Assembly: GCA_001839685.1 (NCBI GenBank)
Contig: MLAK01001037.1
Location: 88,296-152,295, forward strand
Direction: 5' to 3'
Length of the DNA: 64,000 nucleotides
Origin: Tritrichomonas foetus
Taxonomy: Eukaryota; Parabasalia; Tritrichomonadida; Tritrichomonadidae
Part shown: positions 12,101-21,039 of the stretch, piece after piece
How positions within the stretch are numbered: position 1 is the first letter of the stretch
Layout: each line of letters opens with the position of its first letter
Program-made: the position numbers and the translations under genes
The notes under the pieces: model-generated
The model's database searches: none
Told to the model about the DNA's origin: nothing
The model's input: only the letters and a program-made list of their open reading frames with translations

Positions 12101-14829
12101 ACTGATGGAATTACACGCCAATTTAAGAAGCAAAATGAATGCATTAAAATCTTCTTTGGCTCAATTTTATCCAATGATAAAATTTTATGGAATAATGATT
12201 CTACCCCAAGATGTACGTGATCTTTGTCAAATTCATTCAGTTTTGTATCATAACTACTACTGTTTCTAGTGTTACTGCTAGTATCACTACTTTCCGATTC
12301 GTTACTTTGATTTTTATTTTCTATAACGTTTGAATAGTGATTCGAATCTGAATTATTATCATTGGTTTCTAAATTACTTTCACTGTTTTCTTGTACCTCA
12401 AATGCAAAACTGTCAATATAGAGCAAATGAACAGCCGCAGTAGTGAATGGAGAAAGGTTTTTGTTTGAAAGTGGCTGAACTAAATGGCGGCATCTAATAA
12501 GAAGTGTGTCACATTCATTTTCAATTAATATATTGTAAATTTCTGATAAAAAGATGAGCCAAAGATCATTATAACGGCTACAGCAAGCATGTTCAAAATC
12601 TAAATAGCCAAGTGGAGGTTTTATCATTGATGGTTTGGCAGGCACATTTAGTACTAAAATTGAACGGTTTACTGCTTCAGATAGCATAGCGGAATTTTCA
12701 TGAAGAATTCGATAAATACTTCCTTCATTAATTGCTGAAAGATGTTTCAGAATTCTTAACGATAAAGTTCTACAATAGGGTAAATCGTTCACAAAGCAAC
12801 AAAAAACAATAAATTCAATTTCGGCATATAAATCAGTCGAAAAATTAAATTTGAAATTTAATTTGGTTTTCATATTTGTATTCATAGTTGTTTTTAAATT
12901 CATTATTTCAAGTAATAAATATAAGCATTCTGCTGAAACTTCATTCGGTGATCCTAAAATTAAAGATAATAAATGCTCCACTATCATCATTTGATATTTG
13001 GAATTTTTCATGATTTGGTAATAAACCTTATGAGCTGCTGATGAAACAATAAAATTATTATGGCATAAAAATCGAATCAATAAATCAACTATTGATGTAT
13101 TTTTGATTGTTTTCTCATCAATTACATAAGGTAAAGCATGAAGAAGTGCTTTAAGAGAATAAGCATCACTTTGGTTTATTTCTTTATATTTTGTTGACGT
13201 TCCTGTTGTGTCAAATGTTAAATAATTATTTTGTGTTAAAAAATCTAGAACAATGTGATCTGATTCATCTAAGGTTGATTGCAATTGCAAAACATCTTTA
13301 GTTAGGTGTAAATAATTATCCGTTGCAAATTCTTTCATCTTTTTAAAATGACTAAAGAGTTCTGACTTAATTTGTTGATTAATGCTCTTAATATTTTCTT
13401 GATTAGCTTGGCAAATTGAATTGTTCAAAAATGTTTCAGAATTGATTATACAAATTGATTTAATCAAAGTAATAAATTTTGCAGTTGGAACATTTGATTT
13501 CAAAAATGATGGTAAAATGTTTTTCTCGAATGAATTAATATCAATTGATGCAAGATGTGCTAAAATTTCACTAAATAAATTAATACATACATTAAAGTTC
13601 GATTTTGCAAAAAACACTTTCATAAAAATAGAAGAATATGAATCGTTTGTACTCACAGTGAAATTGGAACTAGAATTTGAATTTGAAGAAGATTGATTGT
13701 TATATTGATTATTCGAATTTGGTGCTGATGATGTAGGTGCTGGAGAAGGTGATGAATTAGATAAAGAAGAATTTAACAAAGAATTAGGTGTTGAACTTCC
13801 AGAAGATCCTAAAAATAAAGGATCTTGATCTTGATTAATTTTTGAAATATCACCTCGAATTAATCTTAGAAATGATCGTGCTGATCGTTCAACCTTTTGA
13901 TCTTCGCTTGCATGTTTGTAAACTCGGCTTGGATAAAACTGTGAAGCCTTTTTATGGTGTGCTGGAAGTCGATTTAATAAGACACAAATTAAATCAATTG
14001 CTCCATCTTTTAAATTTGAAGTATTTCGGGAATTCCAAGCAATGTTAAAAAATTCATTTAAAACATCTTCTTCACAAGGAGCAATTGCAAGTAATGATGC
14101 AATTGCAGAAAACATTTCTGAGGTAATTATTTTATGCTTTTTACTTTGTTGTAAAGAGAATAGCATAGAGTCTATAAAGGTTTGTGTAGCATTAACTTTA
14201 CTTACTAAGCAATAAATATAATTTGTCGATGAATCATCTGAATATTGTTCGAATGAAAGAGAAATTTCTGAAAGTGATAATTGAGAAATTAAACGAAATA
14301 TGTCAGACCATTTATTTATTAGGTTCATTTGTAGAAGATGTAGACGATGCTCTGATGTACAGAGGCTGTAACCACAAGGAACCATTTTTGTAATTGGTTG
14401 TTTATTTGGATATTTTTTAAAAATTGAATAAATTAAATCAGTTAACACAAACAAAACAAGATAACGTAGAAATTGAAAATGGTGGAAGTTAGTTGACTTG
14501 AAAGAAAGAGATGTAATTGTTAATGTGTTCGAGGGTTGGCCTGGAGATCGATTAAATTCGTTTTTAAATCTTGTACACAAACTGGAAAGAATAACAACAG
14601 GACTTGATGTAGCAAATGATGTAAGAGTTGAAATTATATCATTATAACGAGAATTCTTACTTGGGAAATCTGTAAAAATTAGTTGCAGCATTTCATCTAA
14701 TTGATGATCATTATGTTGTCCAGATACAACAAAATTTTCGAAAGATGAAAACGCTTGGTCGATGTCTTGCGAAAAAGACTCGAGAAAACTCATGAGAAGG
14801 GCATCAAACAAGCAAACAACTTCATCCAT
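9160..14829 (-). CDS. Furry-like cell-morphogenesis protein (Fry/Tao3/Mor2 family)
   Basis: 1,889-residue, largely helical HEAT/armadillo-like protein. Furry proteins scaffold NDR/LATS kinases and Mob in cell polarity and morphogenesis. The N-terminal ~320 residues contain segments resembling the Fry N-terminal domain (FSAIASLLAIAPCEEDVLNE followed by a Trp-containing helix and a Leu-rich helix). Residues ~345-400 are a Ser/Asn/Pro-rich linker. Near the C-terminal third, WSQEAIKWAIACCD...YRSLVIFNSL resembles the C-terminal Furry signature in which Trp-Ala-(T/I)-x-C-C precedes an R-S-x-x-I-F helix. A second Asn/Ser linker lies at ~830-880. It is shorter than animal Furry (~3,000), as in protists and fungi. 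The family assignment rests on recalled motifs, so moderate confidence. The start is the ATG just after the antisense CATC pair at 14829. Confidence 0.55.
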   Translation of the reverse strand: MDEVVCLFDALLMSFLESFSQDIDQAFSSFENFVVSGQHNDHQLDEMLQLIFTDFPSKNSRYNDIISTLTSFATSSPVVILSSLCTRFKNEFNRSPGQPSNTLTITSLSFKSTNFHHFQFLRYLVLFVLTDLIYSIFKKYPNKQPITKMVPCGYSLCTSEHRLHLLQMNLINKWSDIFRLISQLSLSEISLSFEQYSDDSSTNYIYCLVSKVNATQTFIDSMLFSLQQSKKHKIITSEMFSAIASLLAIAPCEEDVLNEFFNIAWNSRNTSNLKDGAIDLICVLLNRLPAHHKKASQFYPSRVYKHASEDQKVERSARSFLRLIRGDISKINQDQDPLFLGSSGSSTPNSLLNSSLSNSSPSPAPTSSAPNSNNQYNNQSSSNSNSSSNFTVSTNDSYSSIFMKVFFAKSNFNVCINLFSEILAHLASIDINSFEKNILPSFLKSNVPTAKFITLIKSICIINSETFLNNSICQANQENIKSINQQIKSELFSHFKKMKEFATDNYLHLTKDVLQLQSTLDESDHIVLDFLTQNNYLTFDTTGTSTKYKEINQSDAYSLKALLHALPYVIDEKTIKNTSIVDLLIRFLCHNNFIVSSAAHKVYYQIMKNSKYQMMIVEHLLSLILGSPNEVSAECLYLLLEIMNLKTTMNTNMKTKLNFKFNFSTDLYAEIEFIVFCCFVNDLPYCRTLSLRILKHLSAINEGSIYRILHENSAMLSEAVNRSILVLNVPAKPSMIKPPLGYLDFEHACCSRYNDLWLIFLSEIYNILIENECDTLLIRCRHLVQPLSNKNLSPFTTAAVHLLYIDSFAFEVQENSESNLETNDNNSDSNHYSNVIENKNQSNESESSDTSSNTRNSSSYDTKLNEFDKDHVHLGVESLFHKILSLDKIEPKKILMHSFCFLNWRVIPSVLPYILSIENDLYPDAAAALSFIIQNPENFNHIISSIFRRFIEFLSLLQSYFIHLQINSAREINWDEEHKCLLRKHQDVCINYCILISAAFNNIQDQIPEDEWPLSYRQVLVQFLIHWAQLPDEFEKIQAYAVNALIPIIHAGTVFTDGFSFELPMLEMMVKCQLSGYPVLDSLLLFHLDILLDEFVKCSFLRNKRESQLFLEAILGALEYCEDASVLQNHVGSLLLLALFIAQDDHEDLAQKILTKVSLLFLDKPQTNNQSNMSGQQRKENNSQEENNKLIFGEDNFSIESITNKFQFATEQVIEAGFDIIRVCSKITVSKSIVTILSYFFDKIRLLPTHLFIVQGVPSKFRKYTVISFFDAMYSVSSKLSDELHEVFSQLWYNLLQSTDNSVVILLCLFESDDDQIKEKIFTQLLEKEPAIISKYLAKRCTFAYWYFLRTQRQQNVSKLTWALKVLTHGFIDYVDYSAPNYTTAIHFSLLFIEEASELFEALIAVFGLETVDSSFIWTKDGASGTIHAASIVSEILTILMEQKPEAVEKWSQEAIKWAIACCDIKIGYRSLVIFNSLQTKLPTQYIPLLAKAVSYHLSRVSDDDCEDVALFIGECFDILNSLMKSIKDIEVTTFAFKFASLFLKCPSFEKNCLSRAMPIFLECLQQPVLMKSAQDELSDAFIPFLRNIENDDEAQALLGSIIEMTDSPDLLIVAACFLLKPLPFIHLKKTYKEIITTPITSQDATKAIKLLSSLIKTASRQLVDSIIEISTELLKKFEHSIDQHVIVPIYSVALQKVPNMKSAVDFMTVLLKVIPGISTISTDTIEGRKFIDDVKKSLNDLLINETKSGFSANPAVSTSFSTSSEVVPITNCKQILQLNGLIDQQNPPKILPFSSHYEMYVGLRKNVGVEKRGSRTKRWSSSLSLTSGILSNRSMIFPSINDATDFSNLKLEEIPKVPLQMKLLDIPTDETGSWQFIVSAKAFLELDE

Positions 14830-15787
14830 CTTTCTTTTGAATATTCAATGAAAGATCCTCAAAAAGTTCGAACTTAAGTGAAATTTTACATTTATGGTCA
14901 ATTTTCTTGGTTAATTATTGTTCGAAGTATCAGCAAAGAGTTCCGAGAGATATCAATAAAAATTCGAAATACAGAAATGTATTGTTACACTATTAGAGAT
15001 ATATATATAAATATAAATATATATGAACTCATGAGGGCTCAATTGTTGACTAATTTTCAACTATTCACGCCAAATAAAATTGCTAAAATATTTTCTCATA
15101 AAATTCACAGAATTTGGAAAACAGCTATCATATTTGGATGAAGCTATTTCATAGAAGTGTCAATGATAATCCTATTGATGGTGAGTCATGACAATTTTGT
15201 GTCACATATAACCATTGATTGGTGACCGTTTATATCTCCTAAAATTATCACATTCTTCCGATCAAGACGTTAGTAAATTGACAGGTTATAGAATTATCAT
15301 ATTGAAACTAATTTAACTTTCAATATTTTTACAATTTAAACGTTGTGGTTTATTGAATTTTCGCCTTATATTTCAATATTTTCACCTCGAACCAATATTT
15401 ATTTTTATGTATTCAATTTACAATTATATTTAACAGAATTTTCAATTTCTATGTAAAATTGAATGAAATTTCTACATGTCAGTTGATATCATTCATTTCT
15501 TTTCATTCTGTCGATTATATGAGCCAAAATTCCAACTTATGATGATTGGTTGATTGTTATTAACTAAAGTTTTTCTGTGCATAAAAGCTTTGAAGTAACG
15601 TATTTCACCAAAACCATCAATTATAGTCAATATTCAATGATCTTCATATTAATAAAATCTATTCAATAAATGTTGAACAGTACTCAATAAGGTCATAAAC
15701 ATTTCTCAAATTATATTCGAAAATCATTCAATTTCTTTTCACAAATTCATTCAAAAAAAATCCATAATCAAAAATTCCCAAAGAGAA
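14830..15787. other. Intergenic, divergent promoter region
   Basis: Spacer between divergent Furry-like and kinase genes. It includes a 12-bp perfect palindrome (AAGTTCGAACTT, about 14863-14874) and, upstream of the kinase, several ATTCAATA-type motifs (15630-15690). The 87-codon frame beginning at 14878 has a GTG start and no protein character. Confidence 0.5.
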
Positions 15788-17748
15788 ATGACGCTTGATC
15801 CCGAGGAAAAAAATTATATTGGTGACTACGAACTTTTCGATCTTATTGGTAAAGGAACTTTTGCATCTGTTTGGGAAGGTGCCCATCGCATCATTCGCTG
15901 TCCTGTCGCTATCAAACAATTTATTCTTGATCAAATCGACCAATTTTCCGCGCAAGACGTCCTTTCAACGATGGAAAGGGAAGTTATGATTATGAAAATG
16001 CTCGACTATCCGTTTATTGTTGGGTTTTACGACATTATTCGAACAGATAAATCGATATTCATAGTAATGGAACTCGCCGACGAAGGGACGCTTCTAGAGC
16101 ACATCAACAAAAGTGGACCGCTCAACGAAGACACGATTCGAGAAATCTTCGCACAAATTATTGCAGTTATTCAATATCTCCATAACGAAAAAAGAATCAT
16201 TCATCGCGATTTGAAAGCAGAAAATGTTTTACTCGATCAGTATCACAATATCAGAATTATTGATTTCGGACTTTCCAATATTTTGAATCAAGGAACATCG
16301 TATTTAAATACGGCATGCGGATCGCCAGGTATGTATCACTTATTATTTGAGAATTAATGATTTTCCCCATTTTTTTGAACATTTTCTGGAACCTTTTTTT
16401 AGACGATTTTTCCCTCTTTTTTCCGCTTTTCAAAATTTTCACAGATATTTTTAATGAATTGTTTCAATTGAAATAATGAAATCAATCACACTGGATACAA
16501 ATTATTATTTTTGATGGAAACTTCTCATAATTAATTTTATTTTTAATCGAGCTTTTTCTATGAAATAATTGATTAATGATTGAATATTAATAATATCAGA
16601 ATTTATTCATGTGCTTGAATTGTTGATATGTTTTTTTATCGATTATTTTTTTGAATTTTTTTCAAAATATTTTTTTTACCACTCTGTTGAGTGTATTCAT
16701 TTCTTTTCCAAAGAATATTTTAATTACAAATTATGTATTTTTTGTTATATTTTTATTTTTAATGAATTTTTTTTAATGATTTCTTTCATTTGAATATGTT
16801 TTATTTTTCCTGTTATTCAGAAAACGAAAATGAGAAGGAATAATTCATACTTTTTTTTACTACTTGTTTTTAAAATTAATGCGGAAATTTGGGGAAATGA
16901 AAAATGGGGAAATATTCTTAATTCTTGAATAATTTTATTTTTTAAAAAACTAACCTTCAGCTTATGTTTCACCTGAAATGCTTCTAGAGCAGCCATATAC
17001 CCAAGCTGCCGATATTTGGAGTGCTGGAATTCTTCTTTACGCCATCAATGCTTCTTGTTTGCCTTTTGAAGACTCTAACATGACTCGGCTCATTCAAAAA
17101 ATCCTTCATGATGATCCTGTTTATCCACCATCATTTTCTTCCTCACTCACAGACCTTATCCAGAAGATGCTCACTAAAGATCCGAGCAAAAGAATCACAC
17201 TTGAGGGAATAAGACAGCATCCATGGTTTACTACAGATTCCAAAGGTGCAACATTAACGTATAATTTCTCCGTTCTTGATAGATATCGCGTCATTCCTGA
17301 TCCTTTAAACTTTACACCAGATCCAGATATTGTTGATCAGCTTGAACAATTTGGCATAGATACTGCCTATCTTGCTGACTATCTTACATCCAATGAAATC
17401 AACAGTGTTACAGCTGCCTATAAAATGTTAGTAAAGAATAAAAATCAGGAAGAAATGATGGGAATCATGTCTGACGTTATACTTAAAAGATCGGATCGCT
17501 CATGGTCACTTTTATCAGTCGGATCAAATGAACCAAAACTAAACAGAATTACGCCAGAACAGAGGTTTGCTTCTTTGCCAACCATTAATAAGATTCCATC
17601 GCGTGGTCAAAATGGAATGCAATTAATTAATTTGATTACACCAAATTTGAAAACATCGAAAGATAAAATAAAATTGAGAACTTCTACTGGGCAACCTCAA
17701 GTGTTTGTATACAGGAAGCCAGTGCCAGTACCTGTGCCCAAGAAGTGA
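15788..17748 (+). CDS. SNF1/MARK-like Ser/Thr protein kinase with UBA-like domain, one intron
   Basis: Two exons (15788-16328 and 16961-17748) encode 442 residues once the intron is removed. The kinase domain starts at ~14: glycine loop GKGTFASV (21-28), VAIK lysine K43, HRDLKAEN (139-146), DFG (159-161). The splice joins ...CGSP to AYVSPEM, recreating the activation-loop/APE region exactly. Exon 2 carries the remaining C-lobe (DIWSAGILLYA, RITLEGIRQHPWF). Residues ~303-342 (IVDQLEQFGIDTAYLADYLT...AAYKML) look like the UBA-related domain of AMPK-related kinases such as MARK. A Pro/Lys-rich tail ends the protein. It presumably acts in cytoskeletal or energy signalling (inference). Read without splicing it would look like two truncated kinase genes. 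Confidence 0.85.
16329..16960 (+). other. Spliceosomal intron, 632 nt
   Basis: The donor is GTATGT at 16329 and the acceptor ACTAACCTTCAG ends at 16960, with the same 12-nt branch-plus-acceptor layout as the trichomonad consensus ACTAACACACAG. Phase 1: exon 1 is 541 nt. Removal restores the kinase frame and the conserved CGSPAYVSPE sequence. The interior is AT-rich with stops in all plus frames. Confidence 0.92.
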
Positions 17749-17962
17749 TTTTTTTTTATATATTATATCCTGTGGAATCATTTGTTTTATATGTAAAAAA
17801 TTGTTTATTTTCAATTTAAATTGCCTAATTCGACAATTTTACATATATATATATTTTCTCATCATCAAAGCTGTCTGATTTTTTGGTAACTTCGCATGAA
17901 CATGCCAAAATGAAAAAATACTGGGATAAATGACTTATGTATTAAACATATTGTTTTTCTGA
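17749..17962. other. 3' flank of kinase, no gene
   Basis: AT-rich sequence between the kinase stop and the tandem array. No feature seen. Confidence 0.5.
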
Positions 17963-18319
17963 AACAAAGATGAAAAGAATAAAAAAGATGAAAAGAATAA
18001 CAAAGATGAATAGAATAACAAAGATGAATAGAATAACAAAGATGAATAGAATAACAAAGATGAATAGAATAACAAAGATGAATAGAATAACAAAGATGAA
18101 TAGAATAACAAAGATGAATAGAATAACAAAGATGAATAGAATAACAAAGATGAATAGAATAACAAAGATGAATAGAATAANTCTGGCTCTTATACACATC
18201 TAGATGTGTATAAGAGACAGGAATAGAATAACAAAGATGAATAGAATAACAAAGATGAATAGAATAACAAAGATGAATAGAATAACAAAGATGAATAGAA
18301 TAACAAAGATGAATAGAGT
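17963..18319 (+). repeat. 18-bp minisatellite (AACAAAGATGAATAGAAT)n
   Basis: Twelve head-to-tail 18-bp units run from 17963 to 18178, the first two slightly divergent. After the interruption at 18179-18220 there is half a unit and five more units to 18319, the last degenerate. The array lies between the convergent 3' ends of the kinase and MBF1 genes. Because 18 is divisible by three, several frames stay open across it and give spurious ORFs on both strands. True copy number is unknown because the assembly is broken inside the array. Confidence 0.95.
18181..18220. other. Assembly gap base plus Nextera mate-pair junction adapter
   Basis: Base 18181 is N. Bases 18183-18201 match the Tn5 mosaic end CTGTCTCTTATACACATCT with one mismatch (G at 18186). 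Bases 18202-18220 are its exact reverse complement AGATGTGTATAAGAGACAG. Together they equal the 38-bp circularisation junction of Nextera mate-pair libraries. This is a library artefact, not genomic DNA. Confidence 0.97.
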
Positions 18320-18422
18320 ATCTAAGATGACAAATTGAACCAAAAATTGAATGATAAAAAAACGATAGGGAAACGATTAAAAAAATAACGATGAAACTTT
18401 TGATCCTAAAAAATATATTTAC

Positions 18423-18797
18423 TTAACGCTTCTTCTTGGCAGGCTTGTCTCTGAGTGGTCCGCCAAGAACCTGCTCAAATCTGGCAATGATTTTTGGATC
18501 AGGAATTGCTTTTCCATTTTCGTAATCGCGAACAATATCTATTTTAACTGATGCGCGATGGGCAAGGTCCTTTTGGGTCATCTCTTTTTGTGATCGGAGA
18601 GTCTTCATTCTGTTAGCGAGGTCCATGCCACTTCGTTGGACTTCGAAGCATTCTGTATTGTTATCGATTTCGTTCATTCTTCTTGTGGCAGCATCTGGTC
18701 GGTTGATTGGCTTTCCAGCAGCTGCTCTAGCAGCATTACTGCCTGCAGGTGGCGCTTGTTTGACGTATGTCCTTGGGTCATAAAATTGATCTTGCAT
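18423..18797 (-). CDS. MBF1: Multiprotein bridging factor 1 (MBF1) homologue
   Basis: 124 residues, within the usual MBF1 range. The N-terminal half has the family's basic, Ala/Gly-rich linker (NAARAAAGKPINRPDAATRRM). Residues ~60-115 form the Cro/C1-type helix-turn-helix: LANRMKTLRSQKEMTQKDLA, then the second helix pair KIDIVRDYENGKAIPDPKII and LGGPLRDK. The tail is basic (KPAKKKR). MBF1 is a transcriptional co-activator bridging TBP and bZIP-type activators, and it also acts at collided ribosomes. A likely initiator sits 13 nt upstream of the ATG. Converges with the kinase gene across the minisatellite. Confidence 0.93.
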   Translation of the reverse strand: MQDQFYDPRTYVKQAPPAGSNAARAAAGKPINRPDAATRRMNEIDNNTECFEVQRSGMDLANRMKTLRSQKEMTQKDLAHRASVKIDIVRDYENGKAIPDPKIIARFEQVLGGPLRDKPAKKKR

Positions 18798-19110
18798 GAA
18801 AAAAAATAAAATGAAAATTTTAAGAAAAAGTTAAAATTTTAAGAATAATGGTGATATGAAAACGGTAAACGAAAATCTATATTTGAAAAGAAAAGTGGCT
18901 GGACAAATATAGAAAATAGTTTTAAACGTGTGAAAAGTGGCATCATAATTGTTCGATAAATGTCAGAGTTGAACAAAAATTTGAATAAAAATTTTGGACA
19001 GGAAAGAAAAAAAATAGAAAGAAATTTATAAAGTTGAATGCATTATATTTAGAAAGAATTAATAATTCATACAAAATTTCAGGCTAAATAGTGCCACTTT
19101 GGTCAGAAAA
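18798..19110. other. Intergenic, MBF1 promoter side
   Basis: AT-rich 313-bp spacer holding the MBF1 promoter and the 3' flank of the next minus-strand gene. Only the candidate initiator at 18810-18814 is notable. Confidence 0.5.
18810..18814 (-). promoter_or_regulatory. Candidate initiator (TCATT) of MBF1
   Basis: TCATT on the minus strand 13 nt upstream of the start codon fits the trichomonad Inr consensus TCA(+1)Y(T/A), which lies very close to the ATG because 5' UTRs are short. The motif is short and common in AT-rich DNA, so position is the main support. Confidence 0.35.
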
Positions 19111-20865
19111 CTAGCGTTTCTTAACTCTTTTGTGTCGATGCCTGTGTGGATTTTGGGAGTCACTATTTGCAGCTTTCTCTTTGTTTTGTTGTTCCATTTC
19201 CTGTTGATTTATAATAATTGGATTCACTCCTGGTGGATTTAGATTCATTCCTTGTGGCATTTGATTCATTCCTTGTGGCATTTGATTCATTCCTTGTGGA
19301 TTTGGATTCATTCCTTGTGGCATTTGATTCATTCCTTGTGGCATTTGATTCATTCCTTGTGGATTTGGATTCATTCCTTGTGGCATTTGATTCATTCCTT
19401 GTGGCATTGGATTCATTCCTTGCTGTTGCATGAACATTGGATTCATCATTTGTGGTGCTGGCATCGTATTGGGCATAAACATTCCTTGTGACATTGACAT
19501 TGGCATTCCTTGCATAAACATAGGATTCACTCCATATGTCATTGGATTGATGTTTTGTGGAATTCCTTGGAACATGTATTGCATTCCAGGCCCCATAAAC
19601 ACCGCTGGTGAGTATTGGGGAATTTGCATGTATTGACGATTGTTGTAGGCAGCATTCATGCGATTCAAGTTTTGCCATAGTGGGACACTTGAAAAAAGTT
19701 TCTCCATGAGGAGTGATATTTTTTCATCATCTGCATCATGAATTTCACTGCGAATTGGAACTTCCACACAATCAAGAAATTCCATGAACTTCTCGTCATT
19801 TTTATATTTTCCATTGTATTTAATCCTTCTGATTGGCTTGTCTTCTTCTTCGCTTGAACTCTCATCACTACTCATTTTGTTATCTTCTTTTTCAGTTGTT
19901 TCTTTTTCTGTTGATTCTTTTTCTGTTGACTCTTTTTCTGTTGACTCTTTTTCTGTTGAGTCTTTTTCTGTTGACTCTTTTTCTGTTGAGTCTTTTTCTG
20001 TTGACTCTTTTTCTGTTGAGTCTTTTTCTGTTGAGTCTTTTTCTGTTGTTTCTTTTTCTTTTGAGTCTTTTTCTGCTGTTTCTTTTTCTTTTGAGTCTTT
20101 TTCTGTTGTTTCTTTTTCTGTTGAGTCTTTTTCATGAGATTTTTCTACTTGGTCGTTTGATTCTTTAGCTTTGTTGGTTGATGGTTTAGTTTCATTGTGA
20201 GATAAATTTTCTTTTTCTTCTGATGCTTGGTCATTTTCTTGTTTATTATCATTTTTCGGTGAGCTGTTTTCTTTTGAAGCAATTGGGTTGCCAAAATTAA
20301 ACGGTTTTAGGGGTTGCACTGGTGAATTAATGGAATTTGTACCGGTGTTTGGATTTGGTTTAAAGGGATGTAAATCATCATTCGTATTAGTTGTGGTAGT
20401 ATTGATTGTTTGATTATTTTGTTGTGTGGGATTTGAAAAACTTAATTTTGCCTTTCCAAACGGACTGGTAAATTGGCTAGGTGGTGGATTCCCTAAATTT
20501 TTAAATGGATTGTTTGCTGAAGAATTTTCCGTATTCGCGAAAGAATTTGATAGGAATGATGAATTTGTCGTATTTGTAGCGTTTGGTTGTTCATTCTTGT
20601 TATTGTTATTATTTTGACTTTGATTATTGCTTTGACTGTTGCTATTAATAGATGGAGGAGTAAAATTAAAGCTGACGGAACCAAAAGGTGTGTTTGTTGA
20701 AGCAGGCGGTGAAGAATGATTGGAAATATTCGAGCTTTTTGAGAATACGTTTTCTTGTTGGAAAATATTCGGAGGATTCTGTGAAATGGTTGATTGGCTA
20801 CTTGATGTATTAGACTTTTCTGACGAAGTTGGGTCGGGATCGGGTTGTGGTGAATTTGGCTCCAT
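19111..20865 (-). CDS. Low-complexity protein with FG motifs, Thr/Glu/Lys repeats and QGMNQMP repeats
   Basis: 584 residues, mostly low complexity. Residues 1-200 are Ser/Asn/Pro/Gln-rich with scattered FG-type motifs (TPFGSVSFNF, SPFGKAKLSF, PFNFGN), reminiscent of FG nucleoporins. Residues ~243-325 are tandem STEKE/STEKD pentapeptides. A short conserved-looking patch at ~343-398 (RRIKYNGKYKNDEKFMEFL ... LFSSVPLWQNLN) is the only globular candidate. Residues ~478-548 are 7-residue QGMNQMP/QGMNPNP repeats, followed by a basic His/Arg/Lys tail. The protein may be a disordered nuclear-pore or RNA-associated factor; this is a guess. I found no catalytic domain. Confidence 0.7.
   Translation of the reverse strand: MEPNSPQPDPDPTSSEKSNTSSSQSTISQNPPNIFQQENVFSKSSNISNHSSPPASTNTPFGSVSFNFTPPSINSNSQSNNQSQNNNNNKNEQPNATNTTNSSFLSNSFANTENSSANNPFKNLGNPPPSQFTSPFGKAKLSFSNPTQQNNQTINTTTTNTNDDLHPFKPNPNTGTNSINSPVQPLKPFNFGNPIASKENSSPKNDNKQENDQASEEKENLSHNETKPSTNKAKESNDQVEKSHEKDSTEKETTEKDSKEKETAEKDSKEKETTEKDSTEKDSTEKESTEKDSTEKESTEKDSTEKESTEKESTEKESTEKETTEKEDNKMSSDESSSEEEDKPIRRIKYNGKYKNDEKFMEFLDCVEVPIRSEIHDADDEKISLLMEKLFSSVPLWQNLNRMNAAYNNRQYMQIPQYSPAVFMGPGMQYMFQGIPQNINPMTYGVNPMFMQGMPMSMSQGMFMPNTMPAPQMMNPMFMQQQGMNPMPQGMNQMPQGMNPNPQGMNQMPQGMNQMPQGMNPNPQGMNQMPQGMNQMPQGMNLNPPGVNPIIINQQEMEQQNKEKAANSDSQNPHRHRHKRVKKR
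19220..19430 (-). repeat. 21-bp coding repeat (QGMNQMP) with 63-bp higher-order period
   Basis: Tandem 21-bp units encode seven residues each. Two units ending in a Met-Pro variant alternate with one Asn-Pro variant, giving a three-unit (63-bp) superperiod repeated a little more than twice. Confidence 0.85.
19890..20135 (-). repeat. 15-bp coding repeat (STEKE/STEKD)
   Basis: Roughly sixteen tandem 15-bp units on the minus strand encode (S/T)TEK(E/D), with Lys variants toward the N-terminal side. The frame is perfectly kept. Confidence 0.85.
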
Positions 20866-21039
20866 TTGAAGGATTTTTTTTTTCTTTGACTTGAAACCTA
20901 TATCAAAAAGTTATGATTGATTGAAAAAGTTTCGACGCCATTCAAATAGAAAAGATTTGATATTCATGAAACTTTTCTGTCAAAAAATTAATTTCATCTA
21001 GTACTTATCAAGCAAAATGTTTATGTCCCAAAGAAATTA

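Noticed and set aside
14863..14874. TTCGAA-containing palindrome as a tRNA B-box
   Set aside because: No A-box, acceptor stem or cloverleaf can be drawn around it.
14878..15141. 87-aa ORF
   Set aside because: GTG start and AT-rich spacer composition.
16978..17748. Separate second kinase gene starting at the Met at 16978
   Set aside because: It lacks an N-lobe, and splicing at 16328/16961 restores a complete kinase with the conserved CGSPAYVSPE sequence.
17865..18203. Repetitive ORFs on both strands (for example IHLCYS and KMNRIT repeats)
   Set aside because: An 18-bp tandem array keeps several frames open by arithmetic; they also run through the adapter artefact.
18183..18220. Tn5-like transposon end
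   Set aside because: The two mosaic ends abut with nothing between them and there is no transposase or target duplication; this is library adapter.
17963..18319. CRISPR-like direct repeats
   Set aside because: Units are contiguous with no unique spacers, and the genome is eukaryotic.
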